DNA of 64,000 nucleotides, from NCBI GenBank assembly GCA_019722365.1, contig JADFUC010000750.1:558001-622000 (forward strand), read 5' to 3'. The DNA is from Lithospermum erythrorhizon. Taxonomy: Eukaryota > Streptophyta > Magnoliopsida > Boraginales > Boraginaceae. Shown here in pieces: positions 25,301 to 36,119 of this stretch. Positions within the stretch are counted from its first letter, which is position 1, and every line of letters begins with the position of its first letter. Under the pieces are notes generated by a model. It made no database searches. It was not told the DNA's origin and was given only the letters and a program-made list of their open reading frames with translations. The position numbers were made by a program, and so were the translations under genes.

Positions 25301-25800
25301 CAAATTCCATTCACCCCCCACCGCAGACCCCCACTACCAAATTTCAGTTTTTGATCTGTAGAGCAAAGACCTCTCTCATCCTCCCCATCCCGCCTAATTT
25401 CCCCAGCACCTGTGACTTCACTAGTCACCAGCCTCCTCAAATTAGATATTAATATTTGATGATGTTTATGTAAGAATATTTTTTATTTAGGTCTATGTTT
25501 ATGGATATCGAATATTTTTATTTAGGTTTATGGATATTTTATGTTTTTATTGTTTGATCAGGTTATAGTTTGATGTTTATGGTTTGATATTTTATGTTTG
25601 GCGGTTTGATGCTATTAGATTGTTTGATGATATGATTTGTGTTGTTTATGGATGGTATTTTGTGTTTAAAACACAGCGTTGTATAAAACAAATTGACATT
25701 TCCGTGGTCCGATTCTCGCAAAGATTGGTGTCGGTTACGTGTCGGGTGGTGTCGGTTACGTAAATATATTAAAGGTGTGTCGGTATGGTGTTGGTATTTA
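22400..25800 (+). mobile_element. Decayed CACTA (En/Spm)-like element
   Basis: Both ends are rich in GTGTCGG-type subterminal words: GGGTGTCGGTTTA, GATGTCGGGTA and the reverse form CCGACACCAAACCGACGCC near 22430-22560, and TTGGTGTCGGTTACG, GTGTCGGGTGGTGTCGG and GTGTGTCGGTATGG near 25727-25790. The interior from 23580 to 25440 is clearly GC-richer than its surroundings and holds broken reading frames with intron-like breaks, e.g. AGKGAKILPERIKKRLK near 24105, FFKISNKVAFMERSMTR near 24580 and KKDKAYCDEPDGEIYNPR near 24755. These resemble the plant transposase (Ptta/En/Spm) domain. Stops and frameshifts break all frames. Terminal CACTA motifs and a 3-bp target duplication were not found, so the ends are approximate. 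Confidence 0.5.
23040..23560 (+). repeat. Degenerate GAATTGAGTTTGAATT repeat
   Basis: The stretch is built from many variants of TTGAATTGAGTTTGAATTAGA with irregular spacing. It is a low-complexity repeat inside the CACTA-like element and does not code. Confidence 0.7.
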
Positions 25801-26479
25801 ACATAAAAATTCCATTTTGTTCTTTTTAATGTATTTAAGTAATCTAATAAATTATTATGTACAATAATCATTAGATATATTATTAAAAATTATAATATGT
25901 TATTTGTAAATATTCGTACACGGTCAGAGTGAAGTATAACTCGACTGCTATATAATATATAACGCATCTATTATCAAGGAATTTTTATAATATTTATATT
26001 TATAATATCTATACTACTTAACATATAACTAATTTCCAATAAAATATATTTATATAATGTTGAATAATTAGATTAATAGTAAAAAAATAACAAAATGTGG
26101 TATCGAGGGTTTGAGGTCAAGATCAAAACGGTATTTAAATATAAAATTCATTTTTTCTTTTTAATATATTTTTAAGTTCGGTGGTTCGAAGATCATTTCA
26201 GACACGACGATAAGGATGTTTCGTATCAGAGTCCCGACTACCCGATAACGATGACTCCGAGGAAGGCTATTTGAACACATTATAGTAGGCGGTTCTTAAC
26301 GTAATTAGGATCCAATATTTGTATTTTCAAGTTTTTTCGTAATAATCTAAATTCGTATTAAACTCGTATAACGCTGCAAATTGGGATTTGCTAAGTGCTT
26401 GCAAATGTGGATGGTATTTTTTTTGCGTTTCACTGTCATATTGTTTGGATGTTGAATTTGTTAGAATCTATATAATTTT
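25801..26479. other. Spacer between repeats
   Basis: AT-rich DNA without recognised genes. A short GC-richer piece near 26180-26270 (GGTGGTTCGAAGATCATTTC, CCCGATAACGATGACTCCG) is unassigned. Confidence 0.3.
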
Positions 26480-27400
26480 ATTTGTGATAAATACCAAATT
26501 CATACATCCCGGATCCGCCAAATGATATAAATTAATCTAAAAACACATAATTAACAATTATGAATAACAGAGCACTTACGCTGGGGATGCCGAAGTTTAT
26601 CAACAAATTTTCTAATGAAGCCTCCTTTGAATTCCATCGCTGAAGACTTCAAATGTAGTGCTCTAGTTGGTCGCACACCAGAGAGGTTGAATCCTAACAT
26701 TTGTGCTCGCTGTAACACGGCTGATGGATGAAATCGTTGAGAAGAATTTCTCTAATTCTTCCCTTGATATTTTCGCCATATGGAGAAGCGGAGGCTTTGT
26801 TTTTCTTTCATTTCATGTAATGAAAACTTATGTTGAAAAACCCAATAGGTTTGACATAGTCAAACCTAAAAGCCCAACCGGTCAGCTTATCAGCTCAAAG
26901 ATGTTAAATTTAACTAAACCATAAAATCGCACACTAATGTTGTTAGTAACTAACAAGTTACAACGAAGCTCAATTCAACTATCGAATTAATTCAATTGAC
27001 TAATTAATTAATTCCTGCTCATCCAATTTCTATTTTACATTATCAATAAAATCCCACTGAGAATATTCAAGTGATTACAATCAACTCTCAATTTAGCAAT
27101 GTAGTTTAATTTCATACATGAAATATAATCCAACGTCATCAGATGCGCGACCTTCTCAGTCGATAATAGTGTTGTATAATAATATTCGACCAATTACTAT
27201 TATTATACACCGCAGAATCGAATTAATCATAGAATTGACCAATTACACAATCGTCTCCAACGGGCATACAATAAAGGGAATCAATTCCTACTGATTTCCC
27301 CAAATTGCACTTACGATCAAGTAGGCCGGGTGGTGCTTTTCAAATAGATTACACAATTGTCTTAATACTGGTCGCATCGCCAAGGCCGGTCAAGGCTTAC
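26480..27400 (-). repeat. LTR-like dispersed repeat, copy 2
   Basis: Colinear with 4560-5480 over at least 700 bp (anchors at 26622, 26683, 26944, 27029, 27113 and 27173 match 4729, 4783, 5049, 5133, 5216 and 5275). The copies have diverged by substitutions and small gaps. Both lie in the same orientation 22 kb apart with no internal retroelement proteins between them, so they are more likely separate solo LTRs than one element. Confidence 0.5.
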
Positions 27401-27479
27401 TGGTTGGATCGTGTCGTCATTGGGCACTAATTTCGTGATTCCCGCCAAATACTTGTGCTGAATTTCAAATATTTATATG

Positions 27480-28320
27480 TATGGTGTCGGGTTTAGTGTC
27501 ACCAAGGCCGGGCCTTCTAAAATTTCAGAATTCATACCTCCACTATATAAACACTTCTAATCACATAATCACTAAACCCTAATAATATTCTTTACATTTT
27601 AATTTTCAGAATTCCAACCTTAATTATAATCTTCTTATTATTTTGTTTAATTTTATTTTATGGCTACCACTTTCTTATATTGTTTTTTTGTAGGAAATTG
27701 TTATTTGGAGGTGAATACATTTTTTAGATATTCAATTGAATCTTCTTATTGTTCGACATGTTCATGTTTATGTTTATCTGACATTTTGGGTATTTATTTG
27801 TGTTATTAGTTTTGTTTGATGTTTATGTTGGTATTGATGTTTTTTAGATAGTGTTTTGTGTTATTATTTTGTCGATGTTTATGCTACGTTTGATATTTTG
27901 CTTGATGTTTATATTGTTTTGATATTTTTGATGTTGATTGTGATATTTTTTATGTTGTTTGTGATGTTTTTTTGGTATTTTGAATTTGTACCGTTTCTAC
28001 AAATGTCGCAACATCCTGTGCCGCATAATTTTTTTGAAAATTTACCGTGTTACGCCGGTCAAAGCAGTCGGATGGTATTGGTGTCAATGAAATAATTAAA
28101 TTTTTGTGGTGTCGGTGTCGGGCTTCAACATAATTATATATTTGTGGTGTCGGGTATGGCGTCGGGTTAAAAGAAAATTAAAATAATTTTAGACGTGCGA
28201 TGGTGTCGACGCGGTGTCGGGTATCACTAAAATAACCAAAATAAAATTAATTCAACAAAGTGTCCGGTGGAAGTCGGTTTATCGGTCTCCTAATTGTACT
28301 AGGGACTACATCACTAAAAT
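27480..28320. mobile_element. Second GTGTCGG-rich CACTA-like remnant
   Basis: ATGGTGTCGGGTTTAGTGTC at 27480, then GTGGTGTCGGTGTCGGGC, GTGGTGTCGGGTATGGCGTC and GCGGTGTCGGGTATCAC between 28100 and 28230. The TTTGATGTTTATG-rich stretch before the last cluster (27780-28000) matches the stretch before the right cluster of the 22.4-25.8 kb element. A TATA-like CACTATATAAACAC at about 27541 lies inside. It is probably a deletion derivative of the same family. Confidence 0.45.
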
Positions 28321-29204
28321 TAGAAGAATATAATGCTTGCTATTATTGCATAGTTAATTACTACGTGTTAATTTTCATGGAGATACTTGTCAATATAATT
28401 TTCATAATAACAGTAAAAAAATAAATCAAAACCATAAAAAAATATTATAGTATAATTGGCACCATGCATGCTTATATTTTTGGGGTTACTCATTATGGTT
28501 GAAACATTTTTTTTAGGTTTTTTAGGAATTATGACTTCTTGTTATGATATTATCAGCTTCATCTATCTTTACAATGGTTTAGAAGTTTTCGATATTATAG
28601 TATGAATGTTATGATAATATGTATTCCGTATTTAGATATTATAGTACAGACGTTATGATAATATGTATTCCGTATTTTACTTGGTATTATATAAGTGTTT
28701 GGTGTTCAATATTTAATTCTATGGAATTTATTATGATAAAATTTGGTTACACATGCACGCAAACTATACTATGAAAAGTAGATTAAATATTTTATTGATG
28801 GAATACTTATGAGCTTCATTCTAAAGTATCTCATGAAAAATATGTTGAAGTGAAAGAAAAAATTTGGCCAAAAACAGGGGAGATCGGATGAGGTCGACCT
28901 GGGTCCCGACCTGGGGAATTTTTTGTGGAGGGCAGATTTTCGGAAGCAAGTCGGACTTGTCTGGTCCGCGACGCTGGGCATCGGGTCACTTTATTTTATA
29001 TTGGAATACTAGAAATTTATATATATATTTTCAATAAAATAATGTTTAGTTCAAAACTAGAAGAAACAACTTTTTTTTTGAAATTATTAGACAATAATTT
29101 TTCGGGGATAGAAGGAGGAAGTACAACAATATTTAAATCAATTTACAAGAAGATGAAATATTTAAATATATATTTCGTGAATAATAAGTTGAAGAATAAT
29201 GTAC
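28321..29204. other. Spacer without recognised genes
   Basis: AT-rich DNA. The minus strand was searched for a cysteine-rich second exon to match the orphan exon at 29205-29265; none was seen. Confidence 0.35.
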
Positions 29205-29265
29205 ATAGGGAGACAAATAAAAGTGCAAGGATAATACATCCGACGACAAATGATTTCTGAGCCAT
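29205..29265 (-). pseudogene. Orphan first exon of a defensin-like gene
   Basis: On the minus strand an ATG at 29265 begins MAQKSFVVGCIILALLFVSL, a signal peptide that parallels MAQKLATGFFIAILFISL of the gene at 33168. It ends at CTAT|GTACAT, where the intact gene has CTAG|GTATGC, so the splice donor position is conserved. A TATA-like TATAAATA sits about 85 bp upstream (near 29352). No exon with the cysteine pattern follows, so the mature peptide is missing and this is a broken family member. Confidence 0.6.
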
Positions 29266-30650
29266 GAACAGAACGAATTGAGGAGAGTGCCTTTTGCTAT
29301 CATTGAAAGAATAATATGAATTGTCGGTTCGATGATGTTAAATTGAGACCTAAGCGTTTATTTATAGATAGATGTGTATATAATAGGAATTAAAATTAAA
29401 TCATACCAAAAAATATGATATTATTATACAACCAAATTAATTCACAATACTCACAAATCATTATCATTCAATTCATAATACTTACAAATCTTTATTATTC
29501 AATTCATAATCTAATTATATCTCTAATAATAATTCTTTTTGTTTCTAATAGGTGATGAATTTCTAAAGCATCGCCCGTTTATAGAATGTAATTATTGTGG
29601 ACGATGGTGTCATTATTCTAATTTATTGTTGTAGTAATAATATTAGATGACTATTGCTAAATCTGATTAATATCATAATATATTGACTACTATATTTTAC
29701 GGATTAATTAATAATTTAAACTTGATTTGTTACAATTCTTGATTTGATTTGTACTTGAATATAGCCCCATTTATCGGATTAATACATATAACAAATAATG
29801 ACAAATCCAATTATTAATGTAATTAATGGATGGGATAACTCGATATCTATTCGATACTCAATTTAAATTCGACTTGATAAATTGCTTGAATTGAGTTGGA
29901 CTTAATATTAAACCAACTCACTCGACTTATTACTCGATAATGATTAAAAAGAAAATATTATATATTTAAAAAATGACAGCATCATCAACTTCTCATAAAC
30001 TTTTATCTGGACTTGGATTAGGCATGCATCTTCATGACATAACACTTCTAATAACCTAACAGTAACTTAGTCAATAATGATTAGCCGCAACTCGACATCG
30101 CCAGACACTCGACTAAAAGCACCAACTTGACAAATCCACTCTAATGTAAACCAAGTTGGAATTGTTGTTTGATAGTCGAAACAAAACAATATTTAGCTGA
30201 CTCGGTACAATACCTATTTGTCATGATAATCCGTTCCTGCACGAATTTGACTCGTTAGCATCAAAATATATTTCTAAATTTTTTACAGTTGGGGTTTTTG
30301 TCTTAGTTGGATCATTGGTAAAGGCCAAAGCCCAAAGGGGTATTTCTTTACCTGGGCTTCTGCTGTTATCTCTGGTCCAGTTCGGTTTGGTTGGACCTTC
30401 TTAATTAGTTACCCTTTTACTTGTTTTGGTAGTTTGGTTAGTTATCTCTATTTTTCAAGAGATTAGGTCATAAATATTTGGTACTTTGGCCCAAGTATGG
30501 GTTTTTATTTGAAGTTGGTTGTATTTTCCGTTGCTTTTTCCTTATTAATTATTACTAGTTAAGAGCCGCTATTATTACTTAGTTAGGAGCGCCAAGTAAC
30601 GACGCAAGAAGAGGATGTCGTCTAATACGTATTTAACTATCATAGCTGGA
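29266..30650. other. Spacer, repeat-like but unassigned
   Basis: No gene is seen. The part from 30250 to 30610 is less AT-rich, with GGCCAAAGCCCAAAGGGG and CCAGTTCGGTTTGGTTGG, and may be an old transposon fragment. Confidence 0.3.
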
Positions 30651-30679
30651 TAATCAGAAATATATATATAACGTAAAAA

Positions 30680-32560
30680 AAAGATAAATATGACCGCATG
30701 TAGAAATAATGAAAAATAACCAAAAAAGCACGAATTATTAATTTAGTACGTTATAATGAATCGACCACCAAAAATATTATCTGTAGTAGCTTACAAATAA
30801 TCAAATATTAATTTATTGAGCTTCTATTGTAGTTGATACTAAAAACGATAATTTGAAAATATTAAATAATCGAAAGTATTAATTTATCGTAGCTTTCTAC
30901 CGTAGCTGAGTAATTGAAAAAATAAAAAATAAAAAGAGAACATTCACGTGAAAAGGATCGAAAAAGCACAATTGCATAGACCGCATAGAAATAATGAAAA
31001 GAATTTAATTATTAAATGATAAAGGAAAAAAGCATGAATTATTAATTTAGTACCCTATCCCTGAGTCGGGACGGACCAAAAATATTATCTTAGAGAGTTT
31101 ATTAAATAATCGGGCATACCTCTATCAGTTTCTAATGAATAATGATAACTAAAGAAAAAACATTAAAAAAGTGGGAAAAATCTATTTTGAAAAGGAACCA
31201 AAAAGTACGCCACGTATTTAATCGCTACAGTAGTAAATAATGGAAAAGCGAACGAAAAAGAGAACGAATTATTACTTGAAATCTTGCCCCTTTAGTCGGA
31301 CGGGCCAAAAATATTATCTTAGAGAGTTTATTAAATAACCGAATATTAATTTATCGAGTTTCTACAGTAGTTGATAAAAAAATTATAATTGGAAAAAACC
31401 CCAAAAAAAAGAAAACAAAAGAAAAGAAGTTCACGCGCCAAGCGATCTCATGACAAACGAAAAAAGCACGCAGTTATTATTATTGCGTATGTAAATAATG
31501 AAAATGAACGAAAAAGCGAATTATTAATTTAGCATCATATCCATGAGTTTGGGATCTTGACCAAAAATATTATCTTAGATTTATTAAATAATCGAGTATT
31601 AATTTATTGAGTTTACATATAATGATAATTAAAAAAAAAGATAATTGAAAGAAAACCCTTAAAAAGGGGGGAATTATGAAAAAGGAAACAGAAAAAAGCA
31701 TTTAGCTCATACGACCGTGCGTAGAAATAATGAAAAGGAACGAAAAAGAGCATGAATTATTAATTTAGCACTATATCCCCAAGTCGGGATGACCAAAAAT
31801 ATTATCTTAGAGAGTCTATTAAATAATCAAGATAATTTATCGAAGCTTTTTATCAGAGTTGACAATTGAAAAAACAAATAAACTCCCAAAAAATCAAAAA
31901 AAAAGGAAAAGAAAAATGATAATTGAAAAAAAAACCCAAAAAGGAAAACAAAAGAAAAGAAGTTCACACGCCAAGCGATCCCATGACAAACTAGGAAAAG
32001 GCATAAATGACCGTGAGTAGAAATAATGAAAAATGAACGAAAAGAGCACGAATTATTAATTTAAAGATCAAATTCCGTAGCTCTGAACGGGCCAAAATAT
32101 TATCTTAAAAATTTTATTAAATAATCGAGCATTAATTTATCGTAGTTTCTACTATAGTGATAATTAAAAAAACGATAATTGAAAGAAAAAAACGTTAAAA
32201 AAGGGAATAAAACGTTAATGGAAAAAGAATAGAAGAAAAGACAACATAATGAAAAAAGAACCAAAAAGAGCACAAGTTATTACTCGGCATCATATCCCCC
32301 GAGTCGGGATGACCAAAATATTATTCAGAGAATTTATTAAATAATCGAGTATTAATTTATCGGAAGTTTTCAGAAATTTAGTTGACAATTGAAAAAAAAC
32401 CTCAAATAACGGTAAAAAGGAACGAAAAGAAAGACGAATTATTAATTTAAGATACATCCTCAAGTCGGATGACGCTAAAATATTATTCAGTTAATTTATT
32501 AAATAATCTAGTGATTAATTTATCGGTGCTTACTCATGCGCGATAATTGAAAAAATATCC
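30680..32560. repeat. Degenerate satellite array, about eight units of 160-310 bp
   Basis: The phrase ACCAAAAATATTATCTTAGA, followed by TTTATTAAATAATCGAGTAT, recurs with changes at about 30768, 31075, 31304, 31561, 31791, 32092, 32312 and 32476, i.e. every 160-310 bp (most near 230-250). Each unit also has GAACGAAAAAGAGCACGAAT, TATTAATTTAGCA, CCCGAGTCGGGATG and ATTAATTTATCG followed by TTTCTAC, and some have CACGCGCCAAGCGATC. Units vary by A-rich insertions and truncations. No coding sequence is present. Confidence 0.85.
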
Positions 32561-32870
32561 AAAAATCAAAAAAGGAAAAAATTCTCATGTGCGCGGTCCC
32601 ATGACCATTTCGCGTGCCCAACAACCGTAACTCTCTTTATTAACTACTATTGATATATTATCGCCTTTTATCAACCAACAATAAAAAGTCAAAATTTTAC
32701 TTATGGAGAATATGAAAGAAAAACTCAAATTAAAAGGGCCAAATAAATATAATTGGACATCTATAAATAGAATGTTCCCTTATTATTTTATTTATTGACC
32801 TTAAGTCAAACGAGCAATTAGATCATAATTATATTTATGATATTATGATCTAGCTCTTTGTGATGCTTTA
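32561..32870. other. 3' flank of the defensin-like gene
   Basis: AT-rich DNA between the satellite array and the defensin-like gene; presumably holds its 3' UTR. Nothing else is recognised. Confidence 0.35.
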
Positions 32871-33168
32871 CTAACTCCTGCAACAACAATACTGATAAAA
32901 AGGTGGATAGCATTGTCCTGATTGAAATCCAACCCTCTTACAAAAGCCATTGCAATCCTGGATGTCTTCACATTTCCCTTGACAAACAATTTCAGCTTCT
33001 ACGTCAACTAATAACACTGCAAAATAGTCAAGTGTACATATCTTCAATTAGTAAATAAAATCAATGGATTATTTCTAAATATAAAAATTCAAATTATTAA
33101 TAGACATGCATACCTAGAGAAATGAATAAGATGGCAATGAAAAATCCTGTAGCTAATTTCTGAGCCAT
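32871..33168 (-). CDS. Defensin-like cysteine-rich secreted peptide, two exons
   Basis: Exon 1 is 33168-33114 and exon 2 is 33016-32871, joined by a 97-bp GT-AG intron (CTAG|GTATGC ... TTTGCAG|TGTT), giving 66 aa and a TAG stop. Residues 1 to about 27 (MAQKLATGFFIAILFISLVL and following) form a signal peptide. The mature part has eight cysteines: CQGKCEDIQDCNGFCK, then QCYPPFYQYCCCRS at the end. One intron placed late in the signal peptide, eight cysteines and small size are typical of plant defensin-like (LCR/DEFL) genes, which act outside the cell in defence or in pollen-pistil signalling. The precise role is unknown. The C-terminal CCC run is unusual for classical defensins. A TATA box lies 50 bp upstream, and an orphan exon 1 of the same family lies at 29205-29265. 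Confidence 0.8.
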
Positions 33169-33217
33169 TAGTCAAGATTGCCAAATTTGATTGGTAAATC
33201 GTGATTTTGATAAAAAT

Positions 33218-33226
33218 CTATTTATA
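33218..33226 (-). promoter_or_regulatory. TATA box of the defensin-like gene
   Basis: TATAAATAG on the minus strand lies 50 bp upstream of the ATG at 33168, a normal distance for a short plant leader. Confidence 0.6.
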
Positions 33227-33228
33227 AT

Positions 33229-33425
33229 GGATTCGTAGTACCAAAAAGTCAAATATATTATTACGGTAATTTATTATTCTCGTAAATACATTTATTAGTA
33301 CTTGCTTATTAACGAATTGTATCTTTAGTCTAATAATAATGAATTCGTAGTACACAAAAGTCAAATATATTGACGGTAATCTATTACAGTATTCTCGTAA
33401 TCATATTTATTAGTAATTACATACC
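33229..33425. repeat. Direct duplication in the promoter of the defensin-like gene
   Basis: ATTCGTAGTACCAAAAAGTC with ACGGTAATTTATTATTCTCG (33231-33310) and ATTCGTAGTACACAAAAGTC with GACGGTAATCTATTACAG (33344-33420) are two diverged copies of one unit of roughly 115 bp, directly upstream of the TATA box. Confidence 0.65.
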
Positions 33426-34769
33426 AAAAGTGTTGTATCTTGAGTATCTGGCGTTATGTAAATTCATTGCCGTTCTGATATTATAAAATTATTTTGCTCA
33501 CTCCATTTAACATTATACTTTTGAAATAATAATCGATTCATTTAAATTTGTTATTTTATTACAAAAGTAATACGGAGTATATTAGAAGAAAATGCAAGGT
33601 AGTTTTATGTTAATAAATGCTCGTAAAATCTGCAAAATCGCACCCATCCAACAATGAGAAGAAAGCGACATCAAGTTGAGTTTTGATCCAATTTCATCAA
33701 AACATTAATTTTATAATTTGTATATGATATTAAATTGGGGATTAAATCGCACTCATATAATCACTTTTAAGGACTAAATCTCAACATTTGAACTATGAGA
33801 TATCAAAATATATCTTGATCCTATTTTATGGGGCTAAATTGATAATTAACTCTTATATAATCATGATGGTGTTATTACCTATCACACCACATTACCAATT
33901 ACACATCATAAAATCGGTAAAAATATAATGGTACATGCACCAGTAAGTTAGTAAACTATCCTATTTTTATGATCACATATTTTTTCCTTTATTTGTAAAG
34001 ACGAGTAAAAGGGAATAAAGAAAACTCACGGTACTCGTATTTCCTTTAATTTAGCTTTTCCCAGTCAAATACTATACTTTTTCATCTTTTTTCTGTCTTG
34101 TCTTAGTCTAGTACGCTTAGCTTGCATGTAAAAACCATGATTATAAGCTCGGACCTTCTTAGTTGAATGCCTGTTAGAATTCACTAATCAGAAGAGTCAA
34201 CGATCACATAAGGACACAGTCGTGTCCAGTTAACGAATGAGCGATTCGTAAATTGCTTAACTTGGTTCATTATTATACTGAATCGAACAGATAACTTTGC
34301 TTTGAATAATTACATCCAAATTAAAATCATGATTACATGCAAATTAAACTTTGTTTTGAATAATTTATCTGGTGCTCAAAGAAAGATCCATGGTTCTATT
34401 ACTGATGCGATGTCTGCTTGCTTACGACATTTAGAACTGAACTACCAATTCTTTTTTAGTCAGTAATTTTTTTAACATGCGACGTTGATACTAATTAAAA
34501 GTCAAAGTTATGAAAGTATATAATTTGTTCTTTAATCTTCCAATATCCTCAAGCATCAGGTGTGATAGTTTCGCGGGATTTACGTAATTACTCATGCTCA
34601 AGATCGACAGCGTGCTATCTATAAAACAAATACTTCAAGACCATTATAGAGGGTGAAGAGCTTTATTGATGTGTCGCAGTATAGCTAGCTTGAGTATTTG
34701 TGGTATGAAATTATCAGTTTTGTCAGATATTGAGACATGTTCAAGTAGCTATATTTGGACCATAGTTGT
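33426..34769. other. Spacer, AT-rich
   Basis: No gene is seen. A pair of ends ACTCCATTTAAC (33500) and ATACGGAGTATATT (33570) may be a very short MITE remnant. Confidence 0.3.
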
Positions 34770-35380
34770 GAATAGCGTTTCGCGGTCCGTCGCGGCAAAG
34801 CCTCAAAAGCTATAGCGGTGTCGCGGTGTCGCGACGCGGTACTTTTTCGGAGTTTTTGATATGTCATATTTATATAGATATATGACACAAAATTAGTAAT
34901 ACTTGTAAACATTTAGTTAAATTCTTCTAAAAATAATCAAATTAACTAATAATCAACTAATAATCAAATTAACTAATAATCAACTAATAATCAAATTAAC
35001 TAATAATCAACTAATAATTAAATTAACTAATAATCAAACTAATAATCAATTAATAATCAAAGCCTAACAAATTAATCAACTAATAAACAACTAATAATTG
35101 ACAAATTAATAGAAAAAATAAACAGAAAAAAAAACAGAAAAAAGAAGAAAAAAACAGAAAAAAAAGAGGAAAAGAAGAAAAAAACAGAAAAAAATTAAAA
35201 CCGAATTCCCGATCCGCCGCTATAGTTCGCTGATCACAGACGCCGCTTATAATAAGCGAATAGCTCCTCGCCGATAGCGGCAAAGGCGGAGTCGACCGCC
35301 ACGGCTTAATAGCGAAATGGACTCCACCGCCGCTTATTCCAGTAGCGCTTAGCCCGCCATTCAGCAAAGGATTTTGACTT
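34770..35380. mobile_element. Nonautonomous element with TATAGCGG-rich arms
   Basis: The left arm (34770-34850) holds TGTGAATAGCGTTTCGCGG, CGTCGCGGCAAAGCC and GCTATAGCGGTGTCGCGG. The right arm (35205-35360) holds GATCCGCCGCTATAG, AAGCGAATAGCTCC, GATAGCGGCAAAGGCGGA and ACCGCCGCTTATTCC. These GC-rich, CG-rich ends surround very AT-rich DNA and resemble a common plant hAT-like nonautonomous family. Exact ends and target duplication were not found. Confidence 0.45.
34930..35105. repeat. Tandem AACTAATAATCA repeat
   Basis: About four copies of a 27-bp unit (ATCAAATTAACTAATAATC plus AACTAATA), then decayed copies, followed by a purine-rich GAAAAAAACAGAAAAAAG stretch to about 35200. It lies within the TATAGCGG-rich element. 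Confidence 0.75.
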
Positions 35381-35599
35381 GATATTTGTTGGGATAAATG
35401 CACGCTGCTACATTTGACTTGACGTGGCGTCGGATAAAATATAATGTTTATCTAGTACATTTGATTTTTATGTATATGTTGAGATATGTTTCGATCGATA
35501 TTTAACTTGAATGAAATGTATGTTTAGACATTAGTAGTAATTTTAGGTATATAAATTAATAGGTGAAATGGCTAAAAAGAATGCAAAAAAAAAAACAAG

Positions 35600-35792
35600 T
35601 ATTAACATTTGGACGTCAAAAGCGACGTCTGGCATTAACTTAGACAGCTTAATAGCAACGCCTAAATTTAACTTAGATGGTGTCTGAATAGTTAGTGGTT
35701 TAACTTAGACATCGCATAAAAATTACAACGCTTTTTGAGCGACGCCTAAAGTTGATTTTTCGAAATGATTCAATTTTTTTTGTAGTAGTAGA
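35600..35792 (+). mobile_element. End of another CACTA-like family (AGACGTCGC words)
   Basis: Repeated variants of a subterminal word (AAAAGCGACGTCTGGC, TAGCAACGCCTAAA, TTAGACATCGCATAAA, GAGCGACGCCTAAAG) lead to TTTTTTTTGTAGTAG at about 35775-35789. That is close to the reverse of a CACTACAAAAA terminus. Only one end is seen. Confidence 0.5.
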
Positions 35793-36119
35793 TTCGTCCG
35801 CTTTGTAATTGAAATCACTTCAATTCACAACCTTTTAGTCATGAATCGCTGAATCAAATCAGAGTCGCTCGGTAAACTACAAATCACTAATATTTTATTT
35901 TGATTTAAATTCGTTTTCATTCAATTTATTCGGTTTGTATTGATTTTATTCAATTTAATTTCCAGTCGATACAAACTCTATTTTGAGTCGATTAGTTAGA
36001 TTAGAACAATTTATTTTGACATTAAAAATAACTTTACATTGTCTTTTCAATTTTCCTTCAATAATGAAATGATGGATTGATGGGCGCATCTGCGTAATTA
36101 TTTAGAAAGGTGAATTGGA

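Noticed and set aside
30680..32560. A CRISPR-like regular repeat
   Set aside because: The host is a plant nucleus, units are long and degenerate, and there are no short unique spacers; it is a satellite-type array.
35080..35403. A 107-aa minus-strand frame rich in Phe and Ser
   Set aside because: It translates the purine-rich tract and the TATAGCGG-rich element arm; composition is that of low-complexity DNA.
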